Assembly (NCBI RefSeq): GCF_016757735.1
Contig: NZ_CP068439.1
Coordinates: forward strand, 1,674,001 to 1,738,000
Source: Aequorivita iocasae
Lineage (GTDB): Bacteria > Bacteroidota > Bacteroidia > Flavobacteriales > Flavobacteriaceae
Direction of reading: 5' to 3'
Length of the DNA: 64,000 nt
A program made the position numbers and the translations under genes. Position 1 is the stretch's first letter, and each line of letters starts with the position of its first letter. The notes under the pieces were generated by a model that saw nothing but the letters and a program-made list of their open reading frames with translations, was not told where the DNA came from and made no database searches. Below, one piece after another: positions 43,901 to 52,628 of the stretch.

Positions 43901-44141
43901 TGTCCCATTCCTTAAACAGAATCTCTAAGGCAAATAGAATAGCCATAAAAATTATTGACAGACTCAACAATGCCATCATAAAGCCAATGGTGTATGGGGA
44001 ATTAAGATAAATTCCTTCACCAGCAGTTAAATTAAACTTATAACCGCAAAACCATCCTATAAATACTAATAGTAAAGCTGTTAAACCTAATACATACCGG
44101 TTACCGCTATGCTTTAATTGAAATTGAAGTATAGCATTCAT
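40971..44141 (-). CDS. ABC transporter permease fused to an M1-family aminopeptidase
   Basis: A 1056-residue fusion. The first 560 or so residues contain about twelve membrane helices in two permease-like sets. The rest is an extracytoplasmic M1 (gluzincin) peptidase with the zinc motif HELAH at about residue 910, the third ligand Glu expected in 'MLTESLAMYTE', and a gluzincin N-terminal beta domain before it. This fusion is a recurring architecture in Bacteroidota, where it pairs with an ABC ATPase. The ATPase gene lies 2 bases upstream. The role is inferred to be coupled transport and processing of peptides or export of a peptide; the substrate is unknown. Confidence 0.9.
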   Translation of the reverse strand: MNAILQFQLKHSGNRYVLGLTALLLVFIGWFCGYKFNLTAGEGIYLNSPYTIGFMMALLSLSIIFMAILFALEILFKEWDTKFDIMLFSYPISLKNYLKGKFSAFTLKAFLSFLILIIGFVIGQNLRTGSEMLLGFSVWSYLYPFLIFGVLNCFFVCSFLFMVAYTTRKKLLVVIGGLLLYVLYMVLLVFSNSPFMAGSIPQSIEVQQLSSLLDPFGTSAYFFEARDLSVSEKNQFIVPLKGFLAINRIVYVVLSMLFLAISYRFYVFNKTTSKKELKRKKDNVKAGIVRLTKVKIPALNFGLKSELNSIISFAKVDLIYLFKSVTIVAVSMLLVFFVGMEMYSDIDKGIRLPDYYASSGLLATSISQSFHLLGAFILVYFINDMYWRSSAAHFYLIEDSTFFSKAKLKGHLMSLALLLVFLTTLLIVLALVFQISYGYTQIDWLAYFGVIIFNTIPLFLFGTLLLLINSIINSKYVALGISIVAVVVFTTPLIKMLLPYPLLHVFSGFNGVFSDLNGYGAYLSAFSNRLLFGICLLGLIWILNSFLKFKQWTKLKSFIAIVFFGFSVFGGFNFMNGYSPKNEDTKLVEAVNYEKNYRNYQNIPQPTIIDVDTKIDLYPSENSYKIQGKYRIQNLSDEPINKILLNFHSDLELNQATFRIHNKDISVDEIVSEIKLDEPFMPSDTATLQFNLSYKWFAVNGHQSFNAIVDNGTFMRISNYYPLLGYQSDKEIEDEQKREEYGLGNPTGLKKLEAPKVFKNDFINLNMVLTTESNQIPMGIGNIVKTWTENDRTNTQYKVYGIPFRFAVASAKYQKQTIKHRNIEIEVLYHDMHFENVERLLKNAVLSLDYCVNNFNGYPFEKISFVEVSSFTSGFAATAYPATIFMTENMIFHANIDSDPSKDVINELAGHELAHIWWGNSQINPDEREGASMLTESLAMYTEMMIYKKMYGKERMMERVEIHQQIYDNEKGLYGNPPLYRVPYGATHIAYSKGAIAMVELSELIGEDKVNEALRSFLANNQYPKKPTTLDLLEEFYKVAPDKSAKSKIDELFQTS

Positions 44142-44143
44142 AA

Positions 44144-45016
44144 TTAATTGTTTTGGGAAAGCACATTAAAGTAAACGTGCTCCAATATTGGTTCAACTGG
44201 TGAAAATTCTTCAGGTTGTGTAGATGCAAACACTGTAATTTGAAGTTGACGCTCTATAAGTTGTTGACTAATAACTTTTAGATTTGATTGGTAAGTTTCC
44301 AGTTCATCATTAGCAATAAATTTTGACCAGATTTTACCTTCTAAATCTTCAATTAATTCTTTTGGCTTACCAATTTTAAGAATTCTACCTTTATTCATAA
44401 TGGTCATTTCAGAACATAGGTTTTTCACATCTTCAACTAAATGAGTAGATAAAATCACAATTACTTCACTACTAATATCACTTAGAAGTGCATTAAAACG
44501 GTTACGCTCTTCTGGGTCCAGGCCGGCAGTAGGCTCATCCACAATGATAATTTTAGGACTTCCCAATAAAGCTTGAGCCACGCCAAAGCGTTGTTTCATT
44601 CCCCCAGAAAAAGTATGTACTTCTTTGTTCTTAAAATTCCAAAGGTTTACTTTCTCTAACAAATATTGAATCTGTTTCTGACGTTCAACTTTATTATTAA
44701 CACCTTTTAAAATAGCTATATGGTTTAATAAATCGTATGCATTTACTTTAGGGTAAACTCCAAAATCCTGAGGTAAAAACCCTAAGTGCTTTTTAATTTC
44801 TTCAGGATTATTGACAATGTCGGCATTATTGAATAGGATTTTCCCGGAAGAAGGTTTTTGAAGCCCAACGATTGTTTTCATTAGGGAGGATTTTCCAGCA
44901 CCATTTGGGCCTAATAACCCGAACATTCCATTCTTTATTTCCAAAGAAATATTTCTAATTGCTTGATGCCCGTTTTTATAGGTTAGCTCTAGATTGTTAA
45001 TTTTTAGAGTGTTCAT
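44144..45016 (-). CDS. ABC transporter ATP-binding protein
   Basis: A 290-residue ABC ATPase: Walker A 'GPNGAGKSSLMKTIVG', Q-loop 'FLPQDFGVYP', signature 'FSGGMKQRFGVAQAL', Walker B 'IIIVDEPTAGLDPEERNRF' and switch His in 'VILSTHLVEDV'. All are intact. The C-terminal 70 residues are a short extra domain, common in ABC-2-type ATPases. It is the first gene of the run that includes the permease/M1 fusion (2-base gap). Promoter elements were not clear. It is inferred to energise that permease. Confidence 0.95.
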   Translation of the reverse strand: MNTLKINNLELTYKNGHQAIRNISLEIKNGMFGLLGPNGAGKSSLMKTIVGLQKPSSGKILFNNADIVNNPEEIKKHLGFLPQDFGVYPKVNAYDLLNHIAILKGVNNKVERQKQIQYLLEKVNLWNFKNKEVHTFSGGMKQRFGVAQALLGSPKIIIVDEPTAGLDPEERNRFNALLSDISSEVIVILSTHLVEDVKNLCSEMTIMNKGRILKIGKPKELIEDLEGKIWSKFIANDELETYQSNLKVISQQLIERQLQITVFASTQPEEFSPVEPILEHVYFNVLSQNN

Positions 45017-45081
45017 GATTTAATATTTTTAATGGTGTTAGTTGTCTTTAAAGTTGTTGCTTTTTATTAAAAAGATATTAT

Positions 45082-45426
45082 TTACACCATTGATTTATTA
45101 CAATAGGTAGCTCTTTCAAAATCCCGAATGTTTATTGAAATAATAGGCACTTCAGGAAACATCACTTTCAATTCTGAAACAATTCGTTTTGAAAGTTCTG
45201 CTTTTTGTTCTGTGGTTCTTCCTTCCATGATATTTCCAAAAACATGGATAAAGTGATCACTTGTATTTCCAGTGATATAATATTGAAATGGATTAATACG
45301 AACTTTAATTTCCTCAGGAATGAATAGTCCTGTTGACACCGCAGTATCGTATACTTTCTGATTAATCTCTTGTGGTGATTTTAATTTTACGATCTGCTCA
45401 GAGCAGTCTATTACAAAATGTGGCAT
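45082..45426 (-). CDS. 5-carboxymethyl-2-hydroxymuconate isomerase-like (CHMI) tautomerase
   Basis: A 114-residue protein of the tautomerase superfamily. Pro2 (after Met removal) is the catalytic base, and 'MPHFVIDCSEQI' and the C-terminal 'FERATYCNKSMV' are characteristic of CHMI. CHMI works in homoprotocatechuate breakdown, but stand-alone homologues occur without that pathway, and no pathway partner is visible here. It is 65 bases upstream of the ABC ATPase gene, so it might belong to the same transcript, though the gap is larger than within the operon. Confidence 0.85.
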   Translation of the reverse strand: MPHFVIDCSEQIVKLKSPQEINQKVYDTAVSTGLFIPEEIKVRINPFQYYITGNTSDHFIHVFGNIMEGRTTEQKAELSKRIVSELKVMFPEVPIISINIRDFERATYCNKSMV

Positions 45427-45677
45427 GATTTATTGTTTTTTTGAACTTTATTTTTGATTTACATAGCTCCTGCAAATTAATTAGATGATCAAAACCAAAC
45501 TTGTTTGAAAAGGATAACTATTAGTTGCTAAAACTATTTGCGTGTGGTTGCTATTGATTATATATTATTGATTTTATGATTGTTAGGTCAAAATTAGTTT
45601 ATTGGTTAGTTGAAAATCTTAAGCTATCTTAAGAAAACCTAAGTGTTATAGAATACGTCTTAAATCGTGAGGTGGGG

Positions 45678-46370
45678 TTACACTATTTTTTCAACTTCTT
45701 GTTGTGATTGCTTTTTAAATCCCTTGATTAGTAGCCAAACGGTAAACGAGAACTCCCCAATTACTGAAGGAATTATAACGACCATTTCAAAAACATCTTT
45801 ATAAACTATATAATTTGGCATGATCAGCTTTGCTGTACTATCTATTATATAACCTATTGCTGCAAGCATTAATAGTATGCCAATTGCGTTCGGGATCGTT
45901 ATTGATTTTAAAGCTAGATAACCTAAAACAAGTAAGTGAACTCCAAAAAAAAGCAATCCAACAGTCCAAAGCGTATCAAAATCTAATAACAATTCTGATA
46001 CCTGGTTCTGTAAGTTTGTTGAAATAGTTGCATTAAATGTTATTTGATAGGCCGCCCATAATTTAAATAATGCAACACCAAAGAAGAGCGCGTGCAATAA
46101 TCGAAAAAAAGAAGCTAGATAAGACATTCTCTTACTTGTCGATTTTGTCAAACCAAAAAGCGACCAAACCAATAGCGCATCAAAGCACAACATCACCACA
46201 AACCCAAGTAATCCGTTACCTAGTTGTATATGATTATTAATGAAATTTGAAGCTGTAATTGCTGAGCTGTTCTTGTCTATTAGGCTTTCAAGCACCGCAA
46301 AATTGGCATAAAAACCTGCTAAAAAAATCATTAGATAGGCAATCCCTGATATTCTTGCTAATTGTTTCAT
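45678..46370 (-). CDS. DUF4386 membrane protein
   Basis: A 230-residue protein with six to seven hydrophobic helices. The start 'QLARISGIAYLMIFLAGFYANF' and 'LLHALFFGVALFKL' match the DUF4386 family, whose function is unknown. The start Met is conventional. It is monocistronic, as the next gene on the strand is 250 bases away. No regulatory signal was found in the 250-base gap 45427-45677. Confidence 0.8.
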   Translation of the reverse strand: MKQLARISGIAYLMIFLAGFYANFAVLESLIDKNSSAITASNFINNHIQLGNGLLGFVVMLCFDALLVWSLFGLTKSTSKRMSYLASFFRLLHALFFGVALFKLWAAYQITFNATISTNLQNQVSELLLDFDTLWTVGLLFFGVHLLVLGYLALKSITIPNAIGILLMLAAIGYIIDSTAKLIMPNYIVYKDVFEMVVIIPSVIGEFSFTVWLLIKGFKKQSQQEVEKIV

Positions 46371-46611
46371 AATCTACATATTAAATTTTATGCAAATTTA
46401 TTGGCTGTAGAATGGTAATTCATTGACTTAAGTTAATATAGCAATATCCAGGATGTAACATTATGATTATAATGCATAAGCAGTAAGCTGTAGGCTTTTG
46501 TGAATTTGTCACTTTAAATGAACTTAGGGCAAAGAAAGAATTAGGTGATTTTATATTTGCAGTGTTCACTGATAAAAATGAAACATACCTTAAAAGCCTG
46601 AAATCGGTATG

Positions 46612-46650
46612 AAAAAAAGGGCAAGATGTTTCCTAGAAACATCTTGCCCT
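46612..46650 (-). terminator. strong rho-independent terminator
   Basis: A perfect 15-bp stem (46618-46632 with 46636-46650) has a 3-base loop. On the minus strand it is followed by seven T residues (46618-46612). It ends the transcript of the T9SS protein gene whose stop is 40 bases upstream. The remaining part of the gap (46371-46611) shows no gene. Confidence 0.92.
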
Positions 46651-46690
46651 CACATTTACTCAACTTCTAATCAGTACATCAATTTACTAA

Positions 46691-48691
46691 CTAATGCTTA
46701 ATGAACTTTTTAAAGCCAGTACCGGTTTGTGTTTCGATAGATAGGAAATAGACTCCAGGTGTTAAGGCTGAAATATTCAATTCAGTATTTTGATTATTTA
46801 TTGTGCTTGTGTCAATCAATCTTCCTTGAAGATCGTAGATGCCGATATTCTTTATACCAGAAGCAGCTTGAATGTTTATTAAACCATAGGCTGGATTTGG
46901 GTATATTGCAATTTTTAAGCTATTATACTCTTCTACACCCAGCACCCTGAATGAGGTTTCTGCTTCATTGGTCTCTACCGGGAAATTGTAATCAAAGTAA
47001 ATATTTGCTTTTGCGCCCACGATATCTGATATGTTTAAGTCACTTTTGGTTTTCATTTTAAGAAGGATATTTCCGTGGCCCCCTGTGTCAAGATTGATGC
47101 TTTGGAAATGAAACTCTGCTATACCATTCCTTACTATTATTTGTACGTCGTGGGAAATATTAAGTATTTGAAGAGATGTTGGGTCGAAGTCGTCAGCATC
47201 TATTTCCATAGTTACTACAACATTCTCTGCGGGGGCAGTACCCGTATTTTCAAAATTTATAATATAATGAAGATAATCTCCAATATAGTTTGTGGGCACT
47301 TCATCTCCTTGCAAACACACAATATTATTAGGATCAAAAGAGCCAATTACTGTCTGGTTAAGGGTAAAAAGATTATCGTTTGGCATTTCATCTCCCGCCA
47401 CAGGGTTTATTTGGGCGTTAAGTTGTAAGATATCGCCAATATTTACTGGAGGCGTATCCATTGGACCATTTACTGCAAGAACTATCTCAACGGTTTCGGT
47501 TTGGTACGGTTGCAAGTCGGTAAAATTAAAGGTCATTGTTCCATTTCCCTGCGAATCTGGAGTTGTACTTGAAGACACAAAATCCATGGTGTCTTCGGGA
47601 TAATTAAATTGAACATCGCCCGAAAGGGGGTGGTTTCCTTTATTTTTATACACTAGCAAATAGGTCGCATCAAAGCCGGGTCTTGCGTGTACAGCCGTGG
47701 CGATTACTACTTCCAGATCTGGATGAACGCCATTTGCTTCTGCGCAGAAGTCTTGGGTTACACTGCTATTATCAATAACTGGGAAATTTATATCTACAGA
47801 GGAGGGGCTAATATTGAAATAATTTGGGTTTTCCAAATTTGGCAATAGGGTGTAGGTGCCCGCCTCGCCGGCATATACATTGTAAACTCCTGCGGCATTA
47901 CTGTAAGCAATTGCATTGGAAGGATTGCCATTAAATTCTATATTGAAACTCGTGTATGGTATGGTGCTATCGCCTGAATCGCATCCGTTGCCTTCATCGT
48001 CTAATTTTGTTACTCCCGTAATGGTGTTTACATCACCCCCCGGAGGAAAGGTACAATATGAATTTACCGGATAATCGGTTCCTGCAAATTGTTGGATTTC
48101 GGTAGTTTGAAAATCATCGGCGCACACATATTGGAGGCTTGGGTTGTTTGCGGATAACCAATTTTCCATCCAGCTTCCGGGATCCATGTTTGAGCTTTCA
48201 TCGCTACCGTTTTTAAGGAAGACGGTTTCCAACAATGGGTTTACTGCAATGTACAGGGAAGTAAGGTTAACATTTGAACTAAGATCCAATACGGCAATGG
48301 AGGATGAGGATACCAACAGGTTTTCCAGAGCAACACAGGAATCAATATTTATTGAAGTTAAGGGCCCCACATTTGGTGGAATGGCGGCTTGGATACTAAT
48401 TGAAACTAAATTTACATTAGTTGAAAAGTCTATTGTTGCAACCTGGTTTGGGTCACTCTGAAAGCTCGTTAAATTTACAAAAGCTTCAATTCCCGTTATG
48501 TTTGCAATATTGGAAGATTGCAGCGATATTGAAGTAGTCGCCAACGCTTCGGAAACTTGGATTTCTCCATCGCTGTTTGTATCAACGCCATCACTAATCA
48601 ATTCATTTTTAAATGATACGTCGGGAATGTTTACGATTTGTGCACTGGCTAAACCAGTAGTTAATAAGAGAAAGAGTAGTATTTTGTTCAT
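46691..48691 (-). CDS. T9SS-secreted protein with LRR-like and DUF7619-type domains
   Basis: A 666-residue secreted protein with a signal peptide ending near LASAQ. Residues about 20-190 form an irregular leucine-rich-like solenoid ('IPDVSFKNELISDGVDTNSDGEIQVSEA' is typical for Flavobacteria). A SdrD-like beta domain is at about 225-320 and a DUF11/DUF7619-type domain at about 330-570 ('GSFDPNNIVCLQGDEV', 'LHYIINFENTGTAPAENVVV'). The C-terminus is a type A T9SS sorting domain ('KIAIYPNPAYGLINI ... GFKKFIKH'). It is inferred to be cell-surface bound. The gene stands alone, with a strong terminator. Confidence 0.87.
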   Translation of the reverse strand: MNKILLFLLLTTGLASAQIVNIPDVSFKNELISDGVDTNSDGEIQVSEALATTSISLQSSNIANITGIEAFVNLTSFQSDPNQVATIDFSTNVNLVSISIQAAIPPNVGPLTSINIDSCVALENLLVSSSSIAVLDLSSNVNLTSLYIAVNPLLETVFLKNGSDESSNMDPGSWMENWLSANNPSLQYVCADDFQTTEIQQFAGTDYPVNSYCTFPPGGDVNTITGVTKLDDEGNGCDSGDSTIPYTSFNIEFNGNPSNAIAYSNAAGVYNVYAGEAGTYTLLPNLENPNYFNISPSSVDINFPVIDNSSVTQDFCAEANGVHPDLEVVIATAVHARPGFDATYLLVYKNKGNHPLSGDVQFNYPEDTMDFVSSSTTPDSQGNGTMTFNFTDLQPYQTETVEIVLAVNGPMDTPPVNIGDILQLNAQINPVAGDEMPNDNLFTLNQTVIGSFDPNNIVCLQGDEVPTNYIGDYLHYIINFENTGTAPAENVVVTMEIDADDFDPTSLQILNISHDVQIIVRNGIAEFHFQSINLDTGGHGNILLKMKTKSDLNISDIVGAKANIYFDYNFPVETNEAETSFRVLGVEEYNSLKIAIYPNPAYGLINIQAASGIKNIGIYDLQGRLIDTSTINNQNTELNISALTPGVYFLSIETQTGTGFKKFIKH

Positions 48692-48777
48692 AATGGTTAA
48701 TTTTCAATAAATGTAATTAAGTGTTTTCAGTATTTAATAGGTGAATGAGCATATGCCAATTTTCAATTAGAATTCGC

Positions 48778-49539
48778 TTACATCGCTTTTAAAATGTTTT
48801 GCAAGCGTTCCCTTTTTCGTTGCGAAATGGGCAATCGACTTCCATCTTCCATTACCACATAGCCGCCATCTTTTTTTATATACGACCTTAAATAATTAAG
48901 ATTTATTAAATGTGATTGATGGATGCGTTCAAAATTGTGTTGCGCCAAAAGCTCTTCGTATTCCTTCAAGGTTTTTGAAATCAATATGGGTTTATGATTG
49001 TTAATATAAAACTTGGTATAATTATCCTCACTTTCGCAACGTATTATATCGCTTATGTCAAAAAGATGTATTCCGTCCTGGGTTGACAGCGCTATGCGTT
49101 TAAAATTGTCCACATTTTTACGAATGTTTTCAAGCAACAAATCTATATGCGAAAAGTCGTTTTTCTTTACGACCACCGTTTCAATTTTTTCAATAACCTT
49201 TTGTAATTCTTCAGGATCTACGGGTTTCAGCAAAAAATCCAGCGCACTAAACCTAAAAGCTTTGATTGCATACTGTTCGTGGGCGGTAATGAATACGATA
49301 TTTGAGGTGATGGTTTTGTTTTTTTCGGCTACTTTTTCCAAAATATCAAATCCGGTACCATCATTCAATTGTATGTCCAAAAAGACAACCTGTGGTTGCA
49401 AGCGGTCTATCGCCTCAACGCCAGTTGCTACGCTATCTGCTTCCCCAATTATTTTTATGTTGGGTGCAAATAGGGCGAGGAGTTTTTTCATTCCCTCCCT
49501 TAAATTTTTATCGTCGTCTATTAAAATTGCCTTAATCAT
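48778..49539 (-). CDS. LytTR-family response regulator
   Basis: A response regulator of about 253 residues (start at 49539; an in-frame ATG at 49551 would add four). The receiver domain has acidic 'IDDD', phospho-Asp in 'VVFLDIQL' (Asp59 counting from 49551) and Lys109 in 'DFLLKPVD'. A LytTR domain is C-terminal ('FERIHQSHLINLNYLRSYIKKDGGYVVMEDGSRLPISQRKRERL'). It directly follows the TPR histidine kinase gene on the same strand (about 22 bases), so they form a two-component pair. Targets are unknown. Confidence 0.92.
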   Translation of the reverse strand: MIKAILIDDDKNLREGMKKLLALFAPNIKIIGEADSVATGVEAIDRLQPQVVFLDIQLNDGTGFDILEKVAEKNKTITSNIVFITAHEQYAIKAFRFSALDFLLKPVDPEELQKVIEKIETVVVKKNDFSHIDLLLENIRKNVDNFKRIALSTQDGIHLFDISDIIRCESEDNYTKFYINNHKPILISKTLKEYEELLAQHNFERIHQSHLINLNYLRSYIKKDGGYVVMEDGSRLPISQRKRERLQNILKAM

Positions 49540-49561
49540 AAATTGTTTCAAATGCGATTAG

Positions 49562-51523
49562 TTAACTGCCGGTATATTGTAAAGGCAGTTTTAATTTTAT
49601 TTTTGTACCGGTTATTTCATCCCCGTTTTCCATTTCCTCAATGGCTATGCTGGCTTCTTTTGAGGTGGCCTCTGAGATCATTTCCAATCGTTTTTTAATG
49701 ATTCCCAAGGCCATGGATTTATGTGCCAACACCAAATCTTTCTTGTTTTTTCTGGATTGGTTTATCCCTACGCCGTCATCAACAATAGTGCACTGTAAGG
49801 ATGAATTTGAAATTGAAAAGCTGATGGAAATAGTACCGCTTTCTTGCTTCGGAATAACGCCATGAATGATTGCATTTTCAATAAAGGGCTGAATCAATAA
49901 AGGCGGAAGTGCCACATCGTCCTCAATGTTTGGATCTTTTGTGATGCTAAAACTGAACTTATCGTTGAACCGAAGTTGTTCCAATTCCAAATAATTTTGA
50001 AGACTTTCAATTTCCTTATCTATAGGAATAAGCGATTCCTTTGAATACTCTAAAGTCAACCGCATCAATTTTGAAAATTTTGAAAGGTATTTTATGGCGC
50101 TATCAGTTCCATTTTGAACAATAAAACTTGATATGGAGCCCAGACAATTAAATACAAAATGGGGGTTCATTTGCAGGTGTAGGGCCTTTTGCTCGTATTC
50201 TGCCAATTCTTTTTGAAGGGTGAGTGTTTTTTTTAATTGGTAACGGTTGTAGATCAAGAAACCCATCCCAAAAAGCAATAGGCCAATCAATGCCCCAAAA
50301 AGCAATTTTAAATTGTTGCTTTTTGCCTCTTCTTTTATCAATAATTCCCGTTTTTGGTTTTCTTCCTTTTGCAGTAGTTCCTTCTTTTCAAATTCATAGT
50401 TCATAGCGGCTTCAACTGCTTTTCGCACATCGTTTTTTTTATGAAGGCTGTCCTTGGCAGTGCTGTATCTTTTAAAATGAACCAGGGCTTGATCGGTATT
50501 TCCCGTTTTATAATAAATATCGCTCAGTACTTTTTCTGCTACCACCAGCTGTTCCAATACAGCAGTTTCCTTTGCCAAATTTAAAGCGTTGTTGGCGGCT
50601 TGCAGTGCTTTTGTATAGTTGTTTTGACTGTTGTGAAATTCAGCCAAGAGAAGGTAGGTATCTGCCAAGCCAAATTTATCATTCATGCCCTCAAAGGTAG
50701 TTATGGCATTTTGCCAGTTTTCCAGTGCCATTTCCGGATATGCGCGTGACTGGTAATAGGCGCCTATGCTATTGTACCATTCGCCCAATGCCCGGGTGTT
50801 GGGATAGGTATCCAAACTACTTTTTGCCGCGGTATAATATTGAAAGGCTTCATCCAATTTCCCCTCTTTATAATAAATATTTGCGATGTTGGTTTGGGTA
50901 ATCCCCACGTTGGGTGCATTTAGCTCTTGCTGGATCAGCAATGCTTTTAGGAAATATTCTAAGGCTTTTTGATTGTCGGATTGTGCTTTGTAAACTACCC
51001 CAATATTATTGTAGATTTTGGCGGCTTGGCCTTTGTCCTCCAATTCTTCGTATACCCTCGCAGCCTTTAGGTAGTATTGAAGTGCCTTGGTATAATTGCT
51101 TTGTTCAGATAAAACTATACCCATGCTGCCATAGGTTCTGGCTATACCTTGGGCAATTTCATTGGAGGTTTGGGATGTTTTTGGGAGTTCTTCAAAAATA
51201 GATTTTCCCCATACAAAGTGATCCATCGCTTTTTGATAATCACCCAAAATAATATGGGCGGTACCCATATTTAGATAGGCATTTCCCATTTCTATCTTTA
51301 GCTGCTCCTGTTCCGATATTTTAAAGGCTTCTAGTGCAAACTGCAACATTTTATCGGGATCGGTGTACTTGTATTGTTGGGAAATGGCGTTATAGAGTTT
51401 TGCTTTTTCTAGATTGTTTTCCGCGGCAATAAGTTTGTTTTGCAGACTATCTATTATTCTATCCTGCGCAAGAAGATTTGTGATATTTAAAAATAGAATA
51501 ACTACAATAATCAATAGCCGCAT
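49562..51523 (-). CDS. TPR-containing LytS-type sensor histidine kinase
   Basis: A 653-residue kinase. A signal/anchor is followed by nine or so TPR units (about residues 30-365), one membrane helix at about 406-424, and a His_kinase domain with the phospho-acceptor His455 in 'QMNPHFVFNCLGS' and a HATPase N-box 'PFIENAIIHGVI'. The TPRs are expected in the periplasm, sensing a protein or peptide ligand. It lies upstream of the LytTR regulator gene. The 570-base gene-free region upstream should carry its promoter. This architecture is typical for Bacteroidota. Confidence 0.92.
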   Translation of the reverse strand: MRLLIIVVILFLNITNLLAQDRIIDSLQNKLIAAENNLEKAKLYNAISQQYKYTDPDKMLQFALEAFKISEQEQLKIEMGNAYLNMGTAHIILGDYQKAMDHFVWGKSIFEELPKTSQTSNEIAQGIARTYGSMGIVLSEQSNYTKALQYYLKAARVYEELEDKGQAAKIYNNIGVVYKAQSDNQKALEYFLKALLIQQELNAPNVGITQTNIANIYYKEGKLDEAFQYYTAAKSSLDTYPNTRALGEWYNSIGAYYQSRAYPEMALENWQNAITTFEGMNDKFGLADTYLLLAEFHNSQNNYTKALQAANNALNLAKETAVLEQLVVAEKVLSDIYYKTGNTDQALVHFKRYSTAKDSLHKKNDVRKAVEAAMNYEFEKKELLQKEENQKRELLIKEEAKSNNLKLLFGALIGLLLFGMGFLIYNRYQLKKTLTLQKELAEYEQKALHLQMNPHFVFNCLGSISSFIVQNGTDSAIKYLSKFSKLMRLTLEYSKESLIPIDKEIESLQNYLELEQLRFNDKFSFSITKDPNIEDDVALPPLLIQPFIENAIIHGVIPKQESGTISISFSISNSSLQCTIVDDGVGINQSRKNKKDLVLAHKSMALGIIKKRLEMISEATSKEASIAIEEMENGDEITGTKIKLKLPLQYTGS

Positions 51524-52096
51524 ACTCGTGAATTTAATTAACGAATGTATACGAAACTAATTAATTCCCTCCAGATGATTTAGAATTTGCTTGTTTTGAT
51601 TTAGAATTTGAGAGGTTGAGGAACAAACACCAGGATTTATTTAATTGAATTACTATATTTCTATTTTGTTGTATAATTCACGAATCCACCCCTCTCATCA
51701 TTGATTTGACAGCCTAAAACCATTTCCAAAATTATATCAGATATTCTACCTAACAAAAATCTGTGGTGTTGCTGTCTTTTGAATAGGTAGGGTTTAATTT
51801 GAAAATTTGATTGGTAGACTTTTACAGGGTGGGTACAATCTCATTTAGTATTTTGCCTCATTTAGTCACAATATCGGTTAGTACCAGAATCATTCGGTAT
51901 GAAAGTAATATTTGGATTTAGGGACTTGCCTATATTAGGAAGGTTGACCAGTTTTTTGGTCACCGTTCTTTTAAAGTGTGTTGGTAGGTTTGGGGAAAAA
52001 TAGCGCTGGTGTAATTGATTGAAATGGCAAAAATAAGCAAGGTTTGTCCTAAAAAAAGGACAAATTGCCAATTACAATAAAACAACAATTCAACTA
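51524..52096. other. gene-free stretch between the kinase and a gene remnant
   Basis: About 570 bases without a supported gene. An open frame on the minus strand at 51862-52071 has no recognisable similarity and unusual composition, and I regard it as chance. No tRNA, obvious hairpin or repeat was seen. It presumably holds the promoter of the TPR kinase operon. Confidence 0.5.
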
Positions 52097-52628
52097 CTAA
52101 TCGGCTTCCAATACCAAGGTCACTTTATTAAAATCGGCAGCACTATTGATTACCGTTCTGTAATCTTCGTAAAATTCCTTGGAAATTTTAGTGATATTAT
52201 AAAATTCATCAGCAGTAATTTTTAAGATATCCCCTTCAATTTCATAAAAAGACTTGAACATAAGTACTTTTTTTCCATCCTTCGAAAAGGAATGGTCAAT
52301 ATTAATATCATTGGCATTGGCCACGTGATATCCCTTGGGGATTTTAATATTGATTGTGCGATAGTAGGTACGGGTGTATTCATCTTCCAAGGGCAGTTTG
52401 CGCTCCGTTTCCTGATACAGTTGCATTTGGGGGGCCAATAAGTTCGCCCACTTTAAAAAGGTAGTGGTTTCCGGCTATTTCCACAAAAGCTTCCGATTCA
52501 AAATCAATAATAAACTCTATGGGCTTGACGCCAAAAAGCTCAGGTTTTGCATTGATCATTTCCACAGAATAATTCGCCCTAAGTGAAGAGAATGAATTAA
52601 ATATGACTCTGGTTTGCCCCAGCGAAAC
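52097..52628 (-). pseudogene. C-terminal remnant of a DUF3857-like protein (truncated, frameshifted)
   Basis: On the minus strand, right after the stop of the response-regulator gene (same frame), an open stretch reads to 'IAGNHYLFKVGELIGP'. At a run of six C (52434-52429) one extra base shifts the frame; removing it gives '...LIGPQMQLYQETERKLPLEDEYTRTYYRTINIKIPKGYHVAN', continuing to the stop at 52097. This closely resembles the C-terminal part of DUF3857 transglutaminase-like proteins of Flavobacteria. There is no start codon or N-terminal two-thirds, so it is a relic left by deletion. Confidence 0.75.

Noticed and set aside
51862-52071. 69-codon open frame on the minus strand
   Set aside because: No similarity or start signal; it is in an AT-rich gap.
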